From: Ignavibacteria bacterium UBA4661
GTDB taxonomy: Bacteria > Bacteroidota > Ignavibacteria > Kapaibacteriales > UBA4661
Direction of reading: 5' to 3'
DNA length: 8,682 nt
NCBI GenBank assembly: GCA_002405405.1
Contig: DHLT01000154.1
Coordinates: forward strand, 1 to 8,682
The translations under genes and the position numbers were made by a program. The notes under the pieces were generated by a model that worked only from the letters and a program-made list of their open reading frames with translations, ran no database searches and had not been told where the DNA came from. Positions 1 through 5,743 of this stretch are shown here, one piece after another. The number at the start of each line of letters is the position of its first letter. The first letter of the stretch is position 1.

Positions 1-197
1 CTTCTTGAATTTAGGAGTTCTTCTCCTGCCAGTGTAAGTTGAATTGTCGGTGATAGAATTACAAAACCAAGTGCTTTTGGTGTAGGCAAAATTTCATCAG
101 TACTCCATTTCCTAAAATTTTCGGCAAATTCAACCCTTTCATCATAAGGTTCTAATTGCTGCCAAAAGCTACAAAATATTTCTAAATGTTCTTTCAT
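1..197 (-). CDS. Type IIS restriction endonuclease, AlwI/BspD6I-like, N-terminal part (runs off window)
   Basis: Reading from the ATG at 197 toward base 1 gives 65 uninterrupted codons and no stop before the edge, so only the N-terminus is present. The protein begins MKEHLEIFCSFWQQLEP and contains KALGFVILSP followed by IQLTLAGEELLNSR. That pattern, a 'GFV' strand, a short turn, then I-x-LT-x-AG-x-x-L and an arginine, resembles from memory the winged-helix-like N-terminal region of AlwI-family endonucleases such as Nt.BspD6I. Those enzymes cut near an asymmetric site and often work with a small second nuclease subunit. The ATG lies one base after the TAG that ends the reading frame of the preceding gene, the tight packing expected inside an operon. 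The family call rests on about 35 residues and the catalytic domain is outside the window, so it is moderate at best. Confidence 0.5.
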   Translation of the reverse strand, partial: MKEHLEIFCSFWQQLEPYDERVEFAENFRKWSTDEILPTPKALGFVILSPTIQLTLAGEELLNSR

Positions 198-198
198 A

Positions 199-306
199 CT
201 AAAATATCTTGCTTTCGATTCTATTTACTCGTGAAGCATTTTCGTAGAGTTCAATTATTTCATCATAATTAATAAACTTAAATCTTTCATTACTTTCTCT
301 ATAAGA
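199..306 (-). other. In-frame 3' remnant of the HARE/nuclease gene beyond a premature stop
   Basis: Directly after the TAA at 309-307, the same frame stays open for 35 codons and ends with TAG at 201-199, one base before the ATG of the next gene. The encoded stretch contains ERFKFINYDEIIELYENASR, which reads like real protein. 'FKFI-Y-E-LIELYE' is the sort of helix that closes this type of nuclease domain. The natural gene therefore probably spanned 199-921 (about 240 codons), and the TAA is a nonsense mutation or a sequencing error. There is no independent start here. Confidence 0.6.
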
Positions 307-921
307 TTACAAGTTCAAAGTTTGATTAAACTTATTTCTATTTTGTTCATTTGCTACAATATAAAACTCAGTCCTAAAATTTTTCAATTGCAAACATCTA
401 TTGAATGCACCATTGAGAGTTCCAATACTATCAACAACTTCAAAAATCTTTTGTGGAAAGCATAATCCCTTTTGATTAAACCAAATTACATCCATTCTTT
501 TTGCTTCTTGAACAATTTCATTATAGGAAAAATTTGGCACTTCATTCATTGAAGCAATATTCAGTAAGTTCAAATTATCTCTATATGTGGCAGAAGGGTC
601 GGCTGTGTATGTCTGGAAATTCTTAAAGTTTCCAATTTCAATACAAATTCCTTCGATATATGAGTGCATTCGAACAGTATCATCCTTTTTCGGTTTTGCT
701 TCTTCAACATAATCCTTTAAGGCATAAATACTTAATCCAATTTTTTTAAATCTTTTATTATTTCTAATTTCCCGATAAAGAACACCTCTTATTCCTGCTT
801 CCCATTCGTGAGAATTTTTCGCAGCAGGGTAGTATTTTTCAATATTTTCATAGATAATCTCTAAACTTGCAGTTCCGTGATTATCTTCCATTACTTTTTG
901 TATTGCTTCTACTTTTGTCAT
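307..921 (-). CDS. HARE-HTH domain protein with PD-(D/E)XK nuclease-like domain, C-terminus cut by a stop
   Basis: The 204-aa product has two parts. Residues about 1-75 (KVEAIQKVMEDNHGTASLEI, then IRGVLYREIRNNKRFKKIG and YALKDY) fit a HARE-type winged helix, a DNA-binding module described in restriction enzymes and ASXL proteins. Residues about 85-204 look like a PD-(D/E)XK nuclease fold: D144 in RMDVIWF, then E161 in KIFEVVDS, then the strand TEFYIVANEQ. Where the motif usually has a third acidic or lysine residue (E-x-E/K), this protein has V163, so activity is uncertain. The start at 921 is 4 bases after the stop of the methyltransferase gene, which argues for co-transcription. The frame resumes after the TAA and continues 35 codons to the next gene, so the protein is probably C-terminally truncated. 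Its place between an adenine methyltransferase and an AlwI-like gene suggests an endonuclease subunit. Confidence 0.65.
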   Translation of the reverse strand: MTKVEAIQKVMEDNHGTASLEIIYENIEKYYPAAKNSHEWEAGIRGVLYREIRNNKRFKKIGLSIYALKDYVEEAKPKKDDTVRMHSYIEGICIEIGNFKNFQTYTADPSATYRDNLNLLNIASMNEVPNFSYNEIVQEAKRMDVIWFNQKGLCFPQKIFEVVDSIGTLNGAFNRCLQLKNFRTEFYIVANEQNRNKFNQTLNL

Positions 922-925
922 ATTA

Positions 926-1423
926 TTAACTGATAGAACTGTTTAAGTTCGCATATCGTCCATAGGGCACATTAAATTCTCCTTTTGCATTGTAGCGTAT
1001 CATTCCTGAATATGCAGTCTTATTTATGAAGAAATAAAGCAAAGCATCAGAGTATTTTTTTTCAGTTAGTTCATTGAACATATCTCTGATTTGATAATAC
1101 AGAGGTTCGTTTTCGTCTTCAATTCTTTTATCTGGCGTTTTACTTTTTAGTTCTTCAAAATTTTTGCGGTTTATAGCGTAAACCCGCTCTATTTCCGATA
1201 ATTCTTTTTTAAGTGTATCAAAGTCATTTTTTACCCCTAAATAAAACGATATGAGTTTTGAATTAATATCATTTATGATTGCTCTTTTAGGCTCTAAATG
1301 AAAAAACAACGCACCACCACCAAAAAACGGTTCAATATATCGTCCTCTATATTCGGGAATATGTTTTATCAAATGAGGTATTTCCTTTGATTTTCCTCCT
1401 CTGTATTTTACAAGTGGTTTCAT
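926..1423 (-). CDS. D12-class DNA adenine-N6 methyltransferase, truncated before the DPPY motif
   Basis: The 165-aa product matches the N-terminal half of alpha-class (Dam/D12-type) methyltransferases, which transfer a methyl group from S-adenosylmethionine to adenine N6 in a restriction site. Visible motifs are motif X, KPLVKYRGGKSKE at the N-terminus; motif I, YIEPFFGGGALFFH at about residues 29-42, for cofactor binding; and the family signature FFINKTAYSGMIRYN followed by KGEFNVPYGRY at about 131-157. Family members run to about 270-300 residues, with catalytic DPPY roughly 30-40 residues past this point. Here the protein ends at NLNSSIS and DPPY is absent in every frame around the stop, so the enzyme should be inactive. 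The ATG overlaps the regulator's TGA (ATGA), implying translational coupling. The next gene begins 4 bases after its stop, so a deletion has probably removed the 3' half. Confidence 0.85.
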   Translation of the reverse strand: MKPLVKYRGGKSKEIPHLIKHIPEYRGRYIEPFFGGGALFFHLEPKRAIINDINSKLISFYLGVKNDFDTLKKELSEIERVYAINRKNFEELKSKTPDKRIEDENEPLYYQIRDMFNELTEKKYSDALLYFFINKTAYSGMIRYNAKGEFNVPYGRYANLNSSIS

Positions 1424-1731
1424 ACTTTGGCTGATTTACGTTTATATTGAACAATACTTTCAGCAACCACATTTAAAATTTGTGTTGCTTCTTCCTCTTC
1501 GGCAATAATGTCGTAAACCTTGTCTGCCGACCATAAACGTATCAACTCTTTCGAGTCTGCTTCAAGCAAGTCCGCAAGTATAGTTACTTGTTCTCGTTTC
1601 GCTCGTCTGTCGCCTTTTTCAATCTTACAGTATGTTGCTGTGTCAATCTTTAAAGCAGCGGCTAACTGTCGTTGAGGGATTTGTTTCTCCTCTCGATATG
1701 TCTTGATTTTATTACCAAAGATTGTTGACAT
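1420..1731 (-). CDS. XRE-family helix-turn-helix regulator (controller-like) of the restriction-modification operon
   Basis: This 103-aa protein has a Cro/C1-type helix-turn-helix at about residues 6-62: FGNKIKTYREEKQIPQRQLA, then ALKIDTATYCKIEKGDR with the KIEKG turn, then REQVTILADLLEAD. The C-terminal 40 residues are acidic then basic (AEEEEATQILNVV, QYKRKS) and unassigned. Small XRE proteins located first in restriction-modification operons commonly act as controller proteins that time methylase and nuclease expression. That role here is inferred from position. The stop overlaps the methyltransferase start by ATGA, so the two are translationally coupled. A palindrome and a TAnnTTTG-type promoter element lie just upstream and could be its own regulatory site. 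Confidence 0.8.
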   Translation of the reverse strand: MSTIFGNKIKTYREEKQIPQRQLAAALKIDTATYCKIEKGDRRAKREQVTILADLLEADSKELIRLWSADKVYDIIAEEEEATQILNVVAESIVQYKRKSAKV

Positions 1732-1736
1732 AAGTT

Positions 1737-1746
1737 TGTCTTGACA
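1737..1746. promoter_or_regulatory. Candidate operator palindrome upstream of the XRE gene
   Basis: TGTCTTGACA has perfect 4-bp arms (TGTC/GACA) around a 2-base centre and sits 5 bases upstream of the XRE start codon at 1731, just past the candidate -7 element. A second TTGACA occurs at 1725-1730, overlapping the start codon, 16 bases from the first. Spaced half-sites at this position fit autoregulation by a controller-type protein. Such short arms can arise by chance. Confidence 0.3.
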
Positions 1747-1754
1747 TTATTTGG

Positions 1755-1762
1755 CAAATATA
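1755..1762 (-). promoter_or_regulatory. Candidate -7 promoter element (TATATTTG) for the XRE-methylase-nuclease operon
   Basis: On the minus strand this reads TATATTTG, an exact match to the Bacteroidota -7 consensus TAnnTTTG, about 24 bases upstream of the XRE ATG. I see no clear TTTG -33 box at the right spacing. The element is supported mainly by its position at the head of the left operon. Confidence 0.35.
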
Positions 1763-1822
1763 GTCTTTTTTCTTTCGGTCGTCATTTTTTTTCACGGTCT
1801 GTCTTTTTAGGGGGACGGCTAT

Positions 1823-2212
1823 CTCGTAGCTTGACGAAAGTTTTGTCGTCTTCTTGTAATGTTGTTACTGATTTCCTCATCCTTGTTGTATCAACATTTA
1901 CGAACACCAAGAGCAGTATAAATTATGCAGGTGTAAACCTAAGAAAAATCTTTGCCCACCCAACAACAAATATTGCTTGATACAACAGAGTGCAGTCCCT
2001 GCCACCATGCAGATCTCAAAAAATAAACTTGGTCGAGAGAAACTTTGAAGAATGCGTCTCGACAATCGTATTCACAATAGCTTTATTGGCAGGGGTATCT
2101 TTGGTTGCCACAAGTGTGCGAATGGAGAATGCGCGCAGAGCATCTTCGACTGACAGCGTTCCTTCTGCCGAATCTTTGCGTCCCGTAAAAGGAAAGGTAT
2201 CGAATCCGGGTT
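1823..2212. repeat. Left copy of long direct repeat (aldehyde dehydrogenase 3' end plus downstream flank)
   Basis: This stretch aligns with 5332-5743 in the same orientation. From 1925 to about 2202 I count 12 mismatches in about 278 bases (about 96% identity) and no gaps. Toward 1823 it becomes more diverged with small gaps and ends at a shared CTCGTAG. At the other end, similarity stops just after CGATAC, where GH92 coding sequence takes over. It contains the last 59-60 codons of the dehydrogenase on the minus strand and about 190 bases of 3' flank. The 1732-2015 gap holds this flank and the XRE upstream region, with no gene I can support. Confidence 0.9.
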
Positions 2213-2354
2213 GAACCATGCCAAATGGCATTGAGGGTCCGGGAAAAGTATGTCCTGTGCCATCTGTACCGATAAACACATTTACAAACTTTGAGTTCTG
2301 TGCGAACACAAAGGTTGTCGATACGAGCATCAGTGTAAGAATTGTTCTGGTCAT
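2016..2354 (-). pseudogene. Chimeric ORF: GH92 glycosidase head (signal peptide + N-terminus) fused to aldehyde dehydrogenase tail
   Basis: The 112-aa frame starts at the ATG at 2354. Residues 1-18 (MTRTILTLMLVSTTFVFA) are a typical signal peptide. Residues about 22-53 (KFVNVFIGTDGTGHTFPG, then PSMPFGMVQPGFDT) match the opening of GH92 alpha-mannosidases, which are exported and trim mannose from glycans. From residue 54 (FPFTGRKDSAEGTLSVEDAL) to the end it equals the C-terminus of the neighbouring aldehyde dehydrogenase. The join is in frame at a short shared sequence, CGATAC. A GH92 enzyme normally exceeds 700 residues, so over 90% is lost, and the tail alone has no active site. It is almost certainly non-functional as either enzyme, though a small exported peptide could be made. 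The frame stays open upstream to 2618, but only the 2354 start yields the signal peptide. Confidence 0.8.
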
Positions 2355-2691
2355 TGTTGGGGGGGTATTGTCATGCAGAATGAAGAGGTAGCAAAATAAA
2401 CAATATGCGCACTCAAAGGGTCTTGATTTTGTGCGTCTTGTCATGTGCTCAAATAACACAAGGTAGTGCCGACTGCTTAAAGGTGTAAAGTTCGTATAGT
2501 GTATCGAATAGGGATAGTGATGTCGGTTTTGAGTTTTCCGTTCGGGTGGATTTTGCAGCACAAAACTCTCAATCAAACACAAATGCTGATAAAAGCACTG
2601 CCTGTGAACGAGCCACACTAACCCTCATTGAGGCAAACGGTTGTTATGGGGTGTTTTTCTTTCTTGTGTCATCAGGTCATCTGCTTTGAAT
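2355..2691. other. Gene-free stretch: former GH92 upstream region and acetyltransferase 3' flank
   Basis: No convincing gene is present in these 337 bases. A run of seven G (2359-2365; seven C on the minus strand) sits 4 bases upstream of the GH92 ATG. On the minus strand a TTTG followed about 15 bases later by TATTTTG lies between the C run and about 2425, a loose match to a Bacteroidota promoter. Near the acetyltransferase end there is a small palindrome, CCTCATTGAGG, and GTTATGGG at 2644-2651, whose reverse complement occurs at 5325-5332. Confidence 0.4.
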
Positions 2692-3168
2692 TTATAATTG
2701 TTTCGTCATCTTGTAGTTTATGATTTCAACTCCTTGCCTTATGTTCGTCTGTTCTTTGAGAACAATAAATCCCTTTTTCTCAAAAAAAGGTCTTGCTGTT
2801 TTGCTTACGTCAGACTGTAAAACAGTCCCACCTTTTTTTATTGCTTCTTTTTCTATTTCACAATAGAGTTTGTCAGCAATACCTTGTCTTTGGTAGTCTT
2901 TGTGAACATAGAGTAAGTCTATGTAATCATTATCGTAGAGTGAAATGTAACCTACAATGTTGCCGTCAACCTCGGCAATAAGAAAATATTGTAAAGTAAT
3001 GATGTCTGTCCAGCGTTGAGTGTTTTTGATTGAAGAAGTCCAAACCATAATTTGTTCTGGCGAATAGTCATCCTTACAGATTGCCGTAATGGTGTCGACA
3101 AACATTGTCTGTATCTCTGGCAAGTCGCTAATTTTTGCAAGTCTCGTTGCTATTTTTGAATTATTCAT
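2692..3168 (-). CDS. GNAT-family N-acetyltransferase
   Basis: The 158-aa product has the standard GNAT layout: RLAKISDLPEIQTMF at the N-terminus, the central strands YFLIAEVDGNIVGYISLY (about 61-78) and IDLLYVHKDYQRQGIADKLY (about 83-102). QRQGIA at 93-98 is the acetyl-CoA pyrophosphate-binding loop (Q/R-x-x-G-x-G/A). SKTARPFFEKKGFIVLKE (about 122-139) is the usual final helix-strand. Length is normal and nothing is broken. It transfers an acetyl group from acetyl-CoA to an amine; the substrate cannot be read from sequence. It lies downstream of the restriction-modification pair, separated by 143 bases that include a hairpin, so it may be transcribed separately or be an independent cargo gene of the repeat-bounded segment. 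Confidence 0.85.
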   Translation of the reverse strand: MNNSKIATRLAKISDLPEIQTMFVDTITAICKDDYSPEQIMVWTSSIKNTQRWTDIITLQYFLIAEVDGNIVGYISLYDNDYIDLLYVHKDYQRQGIADKLYCEIEKEAIKKGGTVLQSDVSKTARPFFEKKGFIVLKEQTNIRQGVEIINYKMTKQL

Positions 3169-3211
3169 TGCCCTTTACAGTGTCGTCCTAAATGCCCTAA
3201 AATGGTTTGCG

Positions 3212-3244
3212 GCTTAGTGCGGTGGCGGATTTTAGCACTAAAGC
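3212..3244. repeat. Imperfect hairpin between methyltransferase and acetyltransferase genes
   Basis: GCTTAGTGC (3212-3220) pairs with GCACTAAAGC (3235-3244) with one bulged A and a 14-base loop. It lies in the 143-base gap downstream of the methyltransferase on the transcribed strand. No T-run follows on either strand, so it is not a canonical intrinsic terminator. A recombination or cassette-boundary site, or an RNA-stabilising hairpin, is possible but unproven. Confidence 0.35.
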
Positions 3245-3311
3245 TTAATCGAAAAATGCAACTTGAACCACTGCCAGTCAGAAGCACTGCACACTCGCTA
3301 TCGCATACCCC

Positions 3312-4451
3312 TTATTGGTGGCTATGCTTCTTTTCCGTCCAAAGTTGAAAGTCGGTCTGTGAAATAAACAAGTCGCCTTTTATGCTATTAAGTTTTGTTG
3401 TCGTTGCTTTAATTGCTTCGTCTGATTGGTCAATACCAACCCAATGTCTGCCGTTAATTTGTGCTGCTTTCAAGGTTGTTCCGCTACCGCAAAAGCAGTC
3501 AAGGACATAGCTTTGTTCGTTGGAAGAAGTTTTCACAATGATGTCCAACAGGTCAGGATTTTTTTCAGTCGGGTAAACAGGATATTGAGGGTCTTTAAAT
3601 TCCCAAATGTCTTGCATTCGTTTTCCTGCCTGCTCGTCAAAATAGATTATTTTTCGTGGGTTACCATTTTCACTCCATTCAATCAAGCCATCTATATCCC
3701 ACTGTTCAAGTGTCTTAACGTCTGTTCTCCAATGTCTGCCCGTCGGTGGTGGAATGCCTTTGAAAAGTTGTGATGATTTTCCGTTTTTTGTCTCGCCAGG
3801 TGCATGAAGCGGAATTGTAGTATAGTGTCTGCCGTCTTTATCCTTTTTAGGAAAGAGTTTCAGTTTGTCTTCGTCGCTATAAGCAATTTTCGGTTCGTTC
3901 CAAATCATGTTATCCGACTTTGAGTAAAATAAAATCAAATCTTTTATGTTGCCATAACCTTTGCGTTCAAAGTTTTTGGGATTGCATTTAATTCGCGTGA
4001 TGTCATTTCTGAAATTTTCAATTCCAAAAATTTCGTCCATCATCACTTTTACATAATGCCCAATCTTGTAATCAATATGCAGATAGATTGAACCTTTGTC
4101 GGAAAGCAACATACTTAATAGCACCAATCGCTCACGCAGAAACTCAATAAAGTCAGCACCTTTCAAAGTATCTTTGTAAGCAACTGTTCCGTTGCTACTG
4201 TTGCTGATTGTGTTTGCTCTACCGTTTGAGATTGTGAAAGTGTTGTTTGTTGCAAACGGTGGGTCAATATAGATTAAATCAATCTTACCTTTCAGTTTGT
4301 GAGTTGTAATTAATTGCTTTAACGCAACAAGATTGTTGCTGTTGATTAAAAGATTTTTGCTTGACGAAATGTTTTGCTGATGTAAATCAATATCAGGAAT
4401 ACTGTCAAGTATTTCGGCTTCTGATTTTTTATTTGAATAGTGCAGTTTCAT
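3312..4451 (-). CDS. Type II DNA methyltransferase, beta-class (N4-cytosine/N6-adenine family)
   Basis: From the ATG at 4451 the protein has 379 residues. The catalytic motif IV comes first (KIDLIYIDPPFATNNTF, DPPF at residues 63-66). A long middle region follows that should hold the target-recognition domain (about 150-290, including KGIPPPTGRHWRTD), and the S-adenosylmethionine-binding motif I is near the end (YVLDCFCGSGTTLKA, about 316-330, then GRHWVGID). The order IV-TRD-I is the beta class. All motifs are intact and length is normal. The frame allows an earlier ATG at 4484, which would overlap the upstream gene by 23 bases. I prefer 4451, 10 bases after that gene's stop, because MKLHYSNKKS is a common type of start in this family. 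It follows and should protect against the adjacent endonuclease. The methylated base and site cannot be read. Confidence 0.9.
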   Translation of the reverse strand: MKLHYSNKKSEAEILDSIPDIDLHQQNISSSKNLLINSNNLVALKQLITTHKLKGKIDLIYIDPPFATNNTFTISNGRANTISNSSNGTVAYKDTLKGADFIEFLRERLVLLSMLLSDKGSIYLHIDYKIGHYVKVMMDEIFGIENFRNDITRIKCNPKNFERKGYGNIKDLILFYSKSDNMIWNEPKIAYSDEDKLKLFPKKDKDGRHYTTIPLHAPGETKNGKSSQLFKGIPPPTGRHWRTDVKTLEQWDIDGLIEWSENGNPRKIIYFDEQAGKRMQDIWEFKDPQYPVYPTEKNPDLLDIIVKTSSNEQSYVLDCFCGSGTTLKAAQINGRHWVGIDQSDEAIKATTTKLNSIKGDLFISQTDFQLWTEKKHSHQ

Positions 4452-4461
4452 GAGTTCTAGA

Positions 4462-5244
4462 TTAGATTTGATAAAGAAACTCACGTAAAACCAAACTGCT
4501 CATTATATTCAAGTCCTTGTAACGGGTGGTGATATCCTTATACATCTTGTTTTTGCCTTTAATGTAAAGCACTCCGTCAAGTATGGCAATTTTAATCGCC
4601 TTTACATTTTTTGCCTGAACGGTACTAATTGCATCGTTGAATTGTGCGTTTTGATGTCCGCCAAAGTCAGTGAGAAATTTTGCTTCACCGATTACATACT
4701 TGCCGTTAAATCGTCCGATGAAGTCAAGTCCTTTGCTGTGCTTGTAATTCAACTCACCATAAGCAAAGTCCATCAACTGCTTGTCGCTACCATTTAGGAT
4801 AGCATCTTTTTTACTTTTAGTGAAGTCATCAAGCGAAACAGGTTGAATGCCTAACGCCTTACTGTTTGTCCACCGTCTGAAAAATGGTCCAATTTGTCTA
4901 TTGGTTTCTTTGGGTTCACTACACCGTTCAAAGATTTTGTCCAAGCCCATTTCGTAAAGCCGTCCGCAAACTCGGTTGATAGTTTTGGGATTCCGTTCAA
5001 TAGATGACAGGTCTCGTTTGAGGTAAGCAATGTAACTGTCCTTAATTGGAAAAAGGTCAAGTTTTAAAAGCTCTTTGATTAACGCTTCGTTATTCTTTTT
5101 CTTAAACGCTTTTTCAATGTTGCTCCAACGGTCTGTGTTTATATCTCTGATGCCTTCGGGAATTGTCGGATAAACTTGAAACAAGTCATCCAAATAACTC
5201 CTTTGGTTAGCATATTGTATACTTAATTCTGTCCAGTAATTCAT
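4462..5244 (-). CDS. Type II restriction endonuclease, PD-(D/E)XK (possibly Tsp45I-like)
   Basis: The 260-aa protein carries a classic nuclease core: GLDFIGRFNGKYVIGEAKFL, with D174, E187 and K189 in the D-x12-E-x-K pattern that binds catalytic metal. GGHQNAQFNDAI follows, then the hydrophobic strand IKIAILDGVLYI. The N-terminal half contains YLKRDLSSIERNPKTINR and GRLYEMGLDKIFERCSEPKE, a helical stretch likely involved in DNA recognition or dimerisation. The overall pattern reminds me of the Tsp45I endonuclease family, recalled from memory without a search. It begins at the ATG at 5244 and is followed 10 bases later by the methyltransferase, so nuclease precedes methylase in one operon. No controller gene sits beside it. 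All key residues are present and the system appears functional. Confidence 0.85.
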   Translation of the reverse strand: MNYWTELSIQYANQRSYLDDLFQVYPTIPEGIRDINTDRWSNIEKAFKKKNNEALIKELLKLDLFPIKDSYIAYLKRDLSSIERNPKTINRVCGRLYEMGLDKIFERCSEPKETNRQIGPFFRRWTNSKALGIQPVSLDDFTKSKKDAILNGSDKQLMDFAYGELNYKHSKGLDFIGRFNGKYVIGEAKFLTDFGGHQNAQFNDAISTVQAKNVKAIKIAILDGVLYIKGKNKMYKDITTRYKDLNIMSSLVLREFLYQI

Positions 5245-5248
5245 TAGT

Positions 5249-5270
5249 CAAATGTAGTTAAATGTAGTTA
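5249..5270 (-). promoter_or_regulatory. Candidate promoter/operator with tandem 10-bp repeats before the endonuclease gene
   Basis: AATGTAGTTA occurs twice in perfect tandem (5251-5260, 5261-5270). On the minus strand the end nearest the gene reads TACATTTG (5256-5249), matching TAnnTTTG, only 4 bases from the ATG at 5244. If it is the -7 element, transcription would start at or next to the start codon, giving a leaderless mRNA. The tandem units overlap the element and could bind a regulator. No matching -33 box is seen. Confidence 0.35.
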
Positions 5271-5331
5271 AAGTGTGTCGTGAAATGCACCAAAAGTTTC
5301 AAGTTAGCACGCAACGCAGCATTGCCCATAA

Positions 5332-5743
5332 CTCGTAGATTTACGAAAGTTTTGTCGTACTTCCTGTATTGTTTGTCGTACTTCTTGCATTGTTGCCGAT
5401 TTCATCATCCATATTGTATGGACATCTGCGAATACCAAGAGAAAGTACAAAAGTTATGCAGGTGTAAACCTAAGAAAAATCCCCGCCCACCCAACAACAA
5501 ATATTGCTTGATACAACAGAGTGCAGTCCTTGCCACCATGCAGATCTCAAAAAATAAACTTGGTCGACAGAAACTTTGAAGAATGTGTCTCGACAATCGT
5601 ATTCACAATAGCTTTATTGGCAGGGGTGTCTTTGGTTGCCACCAATGTGCGAATAGAGAATGCGCGCAGAGCATCTTCGACTGACAGCGTTCCTTCTGCC
5701 GAATCTTTACGTCCCGTAAAAGGAAAAGTATCGGGTCCGCGTT
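5332..5743. repeat. Right copy of long direct repeat (end of the intact aldehyde dehydrogenase plus 3' flank)
   Basis: Partner of 1823-2212, offset 3531 bases over the well-matched part. It holds codons about 489-549 of the intact dehydrogenase and its 3' flank to CTCGTAG at 5332. It is 22 bases longer than the left copy, mostly through an extra 21-base tandem unit. The gene-free 5245-5546 interval consists of this flank plus the promoter region of the endonuclease; I see no gene or intrinsic terminator in it. Confidence 0.9.
5351..5392. repeat. Two tandem 21-bp units in the right repeat copy
   Basis: TTTGTCGTACTTCCTGTATTG (5351-5371) is followed directly by a second unit (5372-5392) differing at two positions. 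The left repeat copy has a single related unit at 1842-1861, so the unit number changed after the copies separated. Confidence 0.75.

Noticed and set aside
1741..2214. Plus-strand frames at 1741-1980 and 1990-2214
   Set aside because: They are antisense to the XRE upstream region and the repeated dehydrogenase tail; the same antisense frame recurs at the right repeat only because the DNA is duplicated.
2016..2618. A 200-codon version of the chimeric ORF starting at 2618
   Set aside because: Upstream of 2354 the translation is compositionally odd and not protein-like, whereas 2354 gives a clean signal peptide and the GH92 start.
2644..3311. Integron attC sites flanking the acetyltransferase gene
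   Set aside because: The hairpin and GTT-like ends are suggestive, but the core sequences do not match the RYYYAAC/GTTRRRY pattern well and no integrase is present in the window.
3426..3773. Plus-strand 115-codon frame inside the methyltransferase gene
   Set aside because: It is an antisense shadow of a gene with intact beta-class motifs and has no recognisable motif.
5351..5392. A possible CRISPR array from the tandem units
   Set aside because: There are only two directly abutting units with no spacers, and no Cas genes nearby.
1823..5743. A transposon or insertion sequence moving the R-M genes
   Set aside because: No transposase or integrase frame exists between the repeats, and the direct repeats contain host gene sequence rather than terminal inverted repeats.
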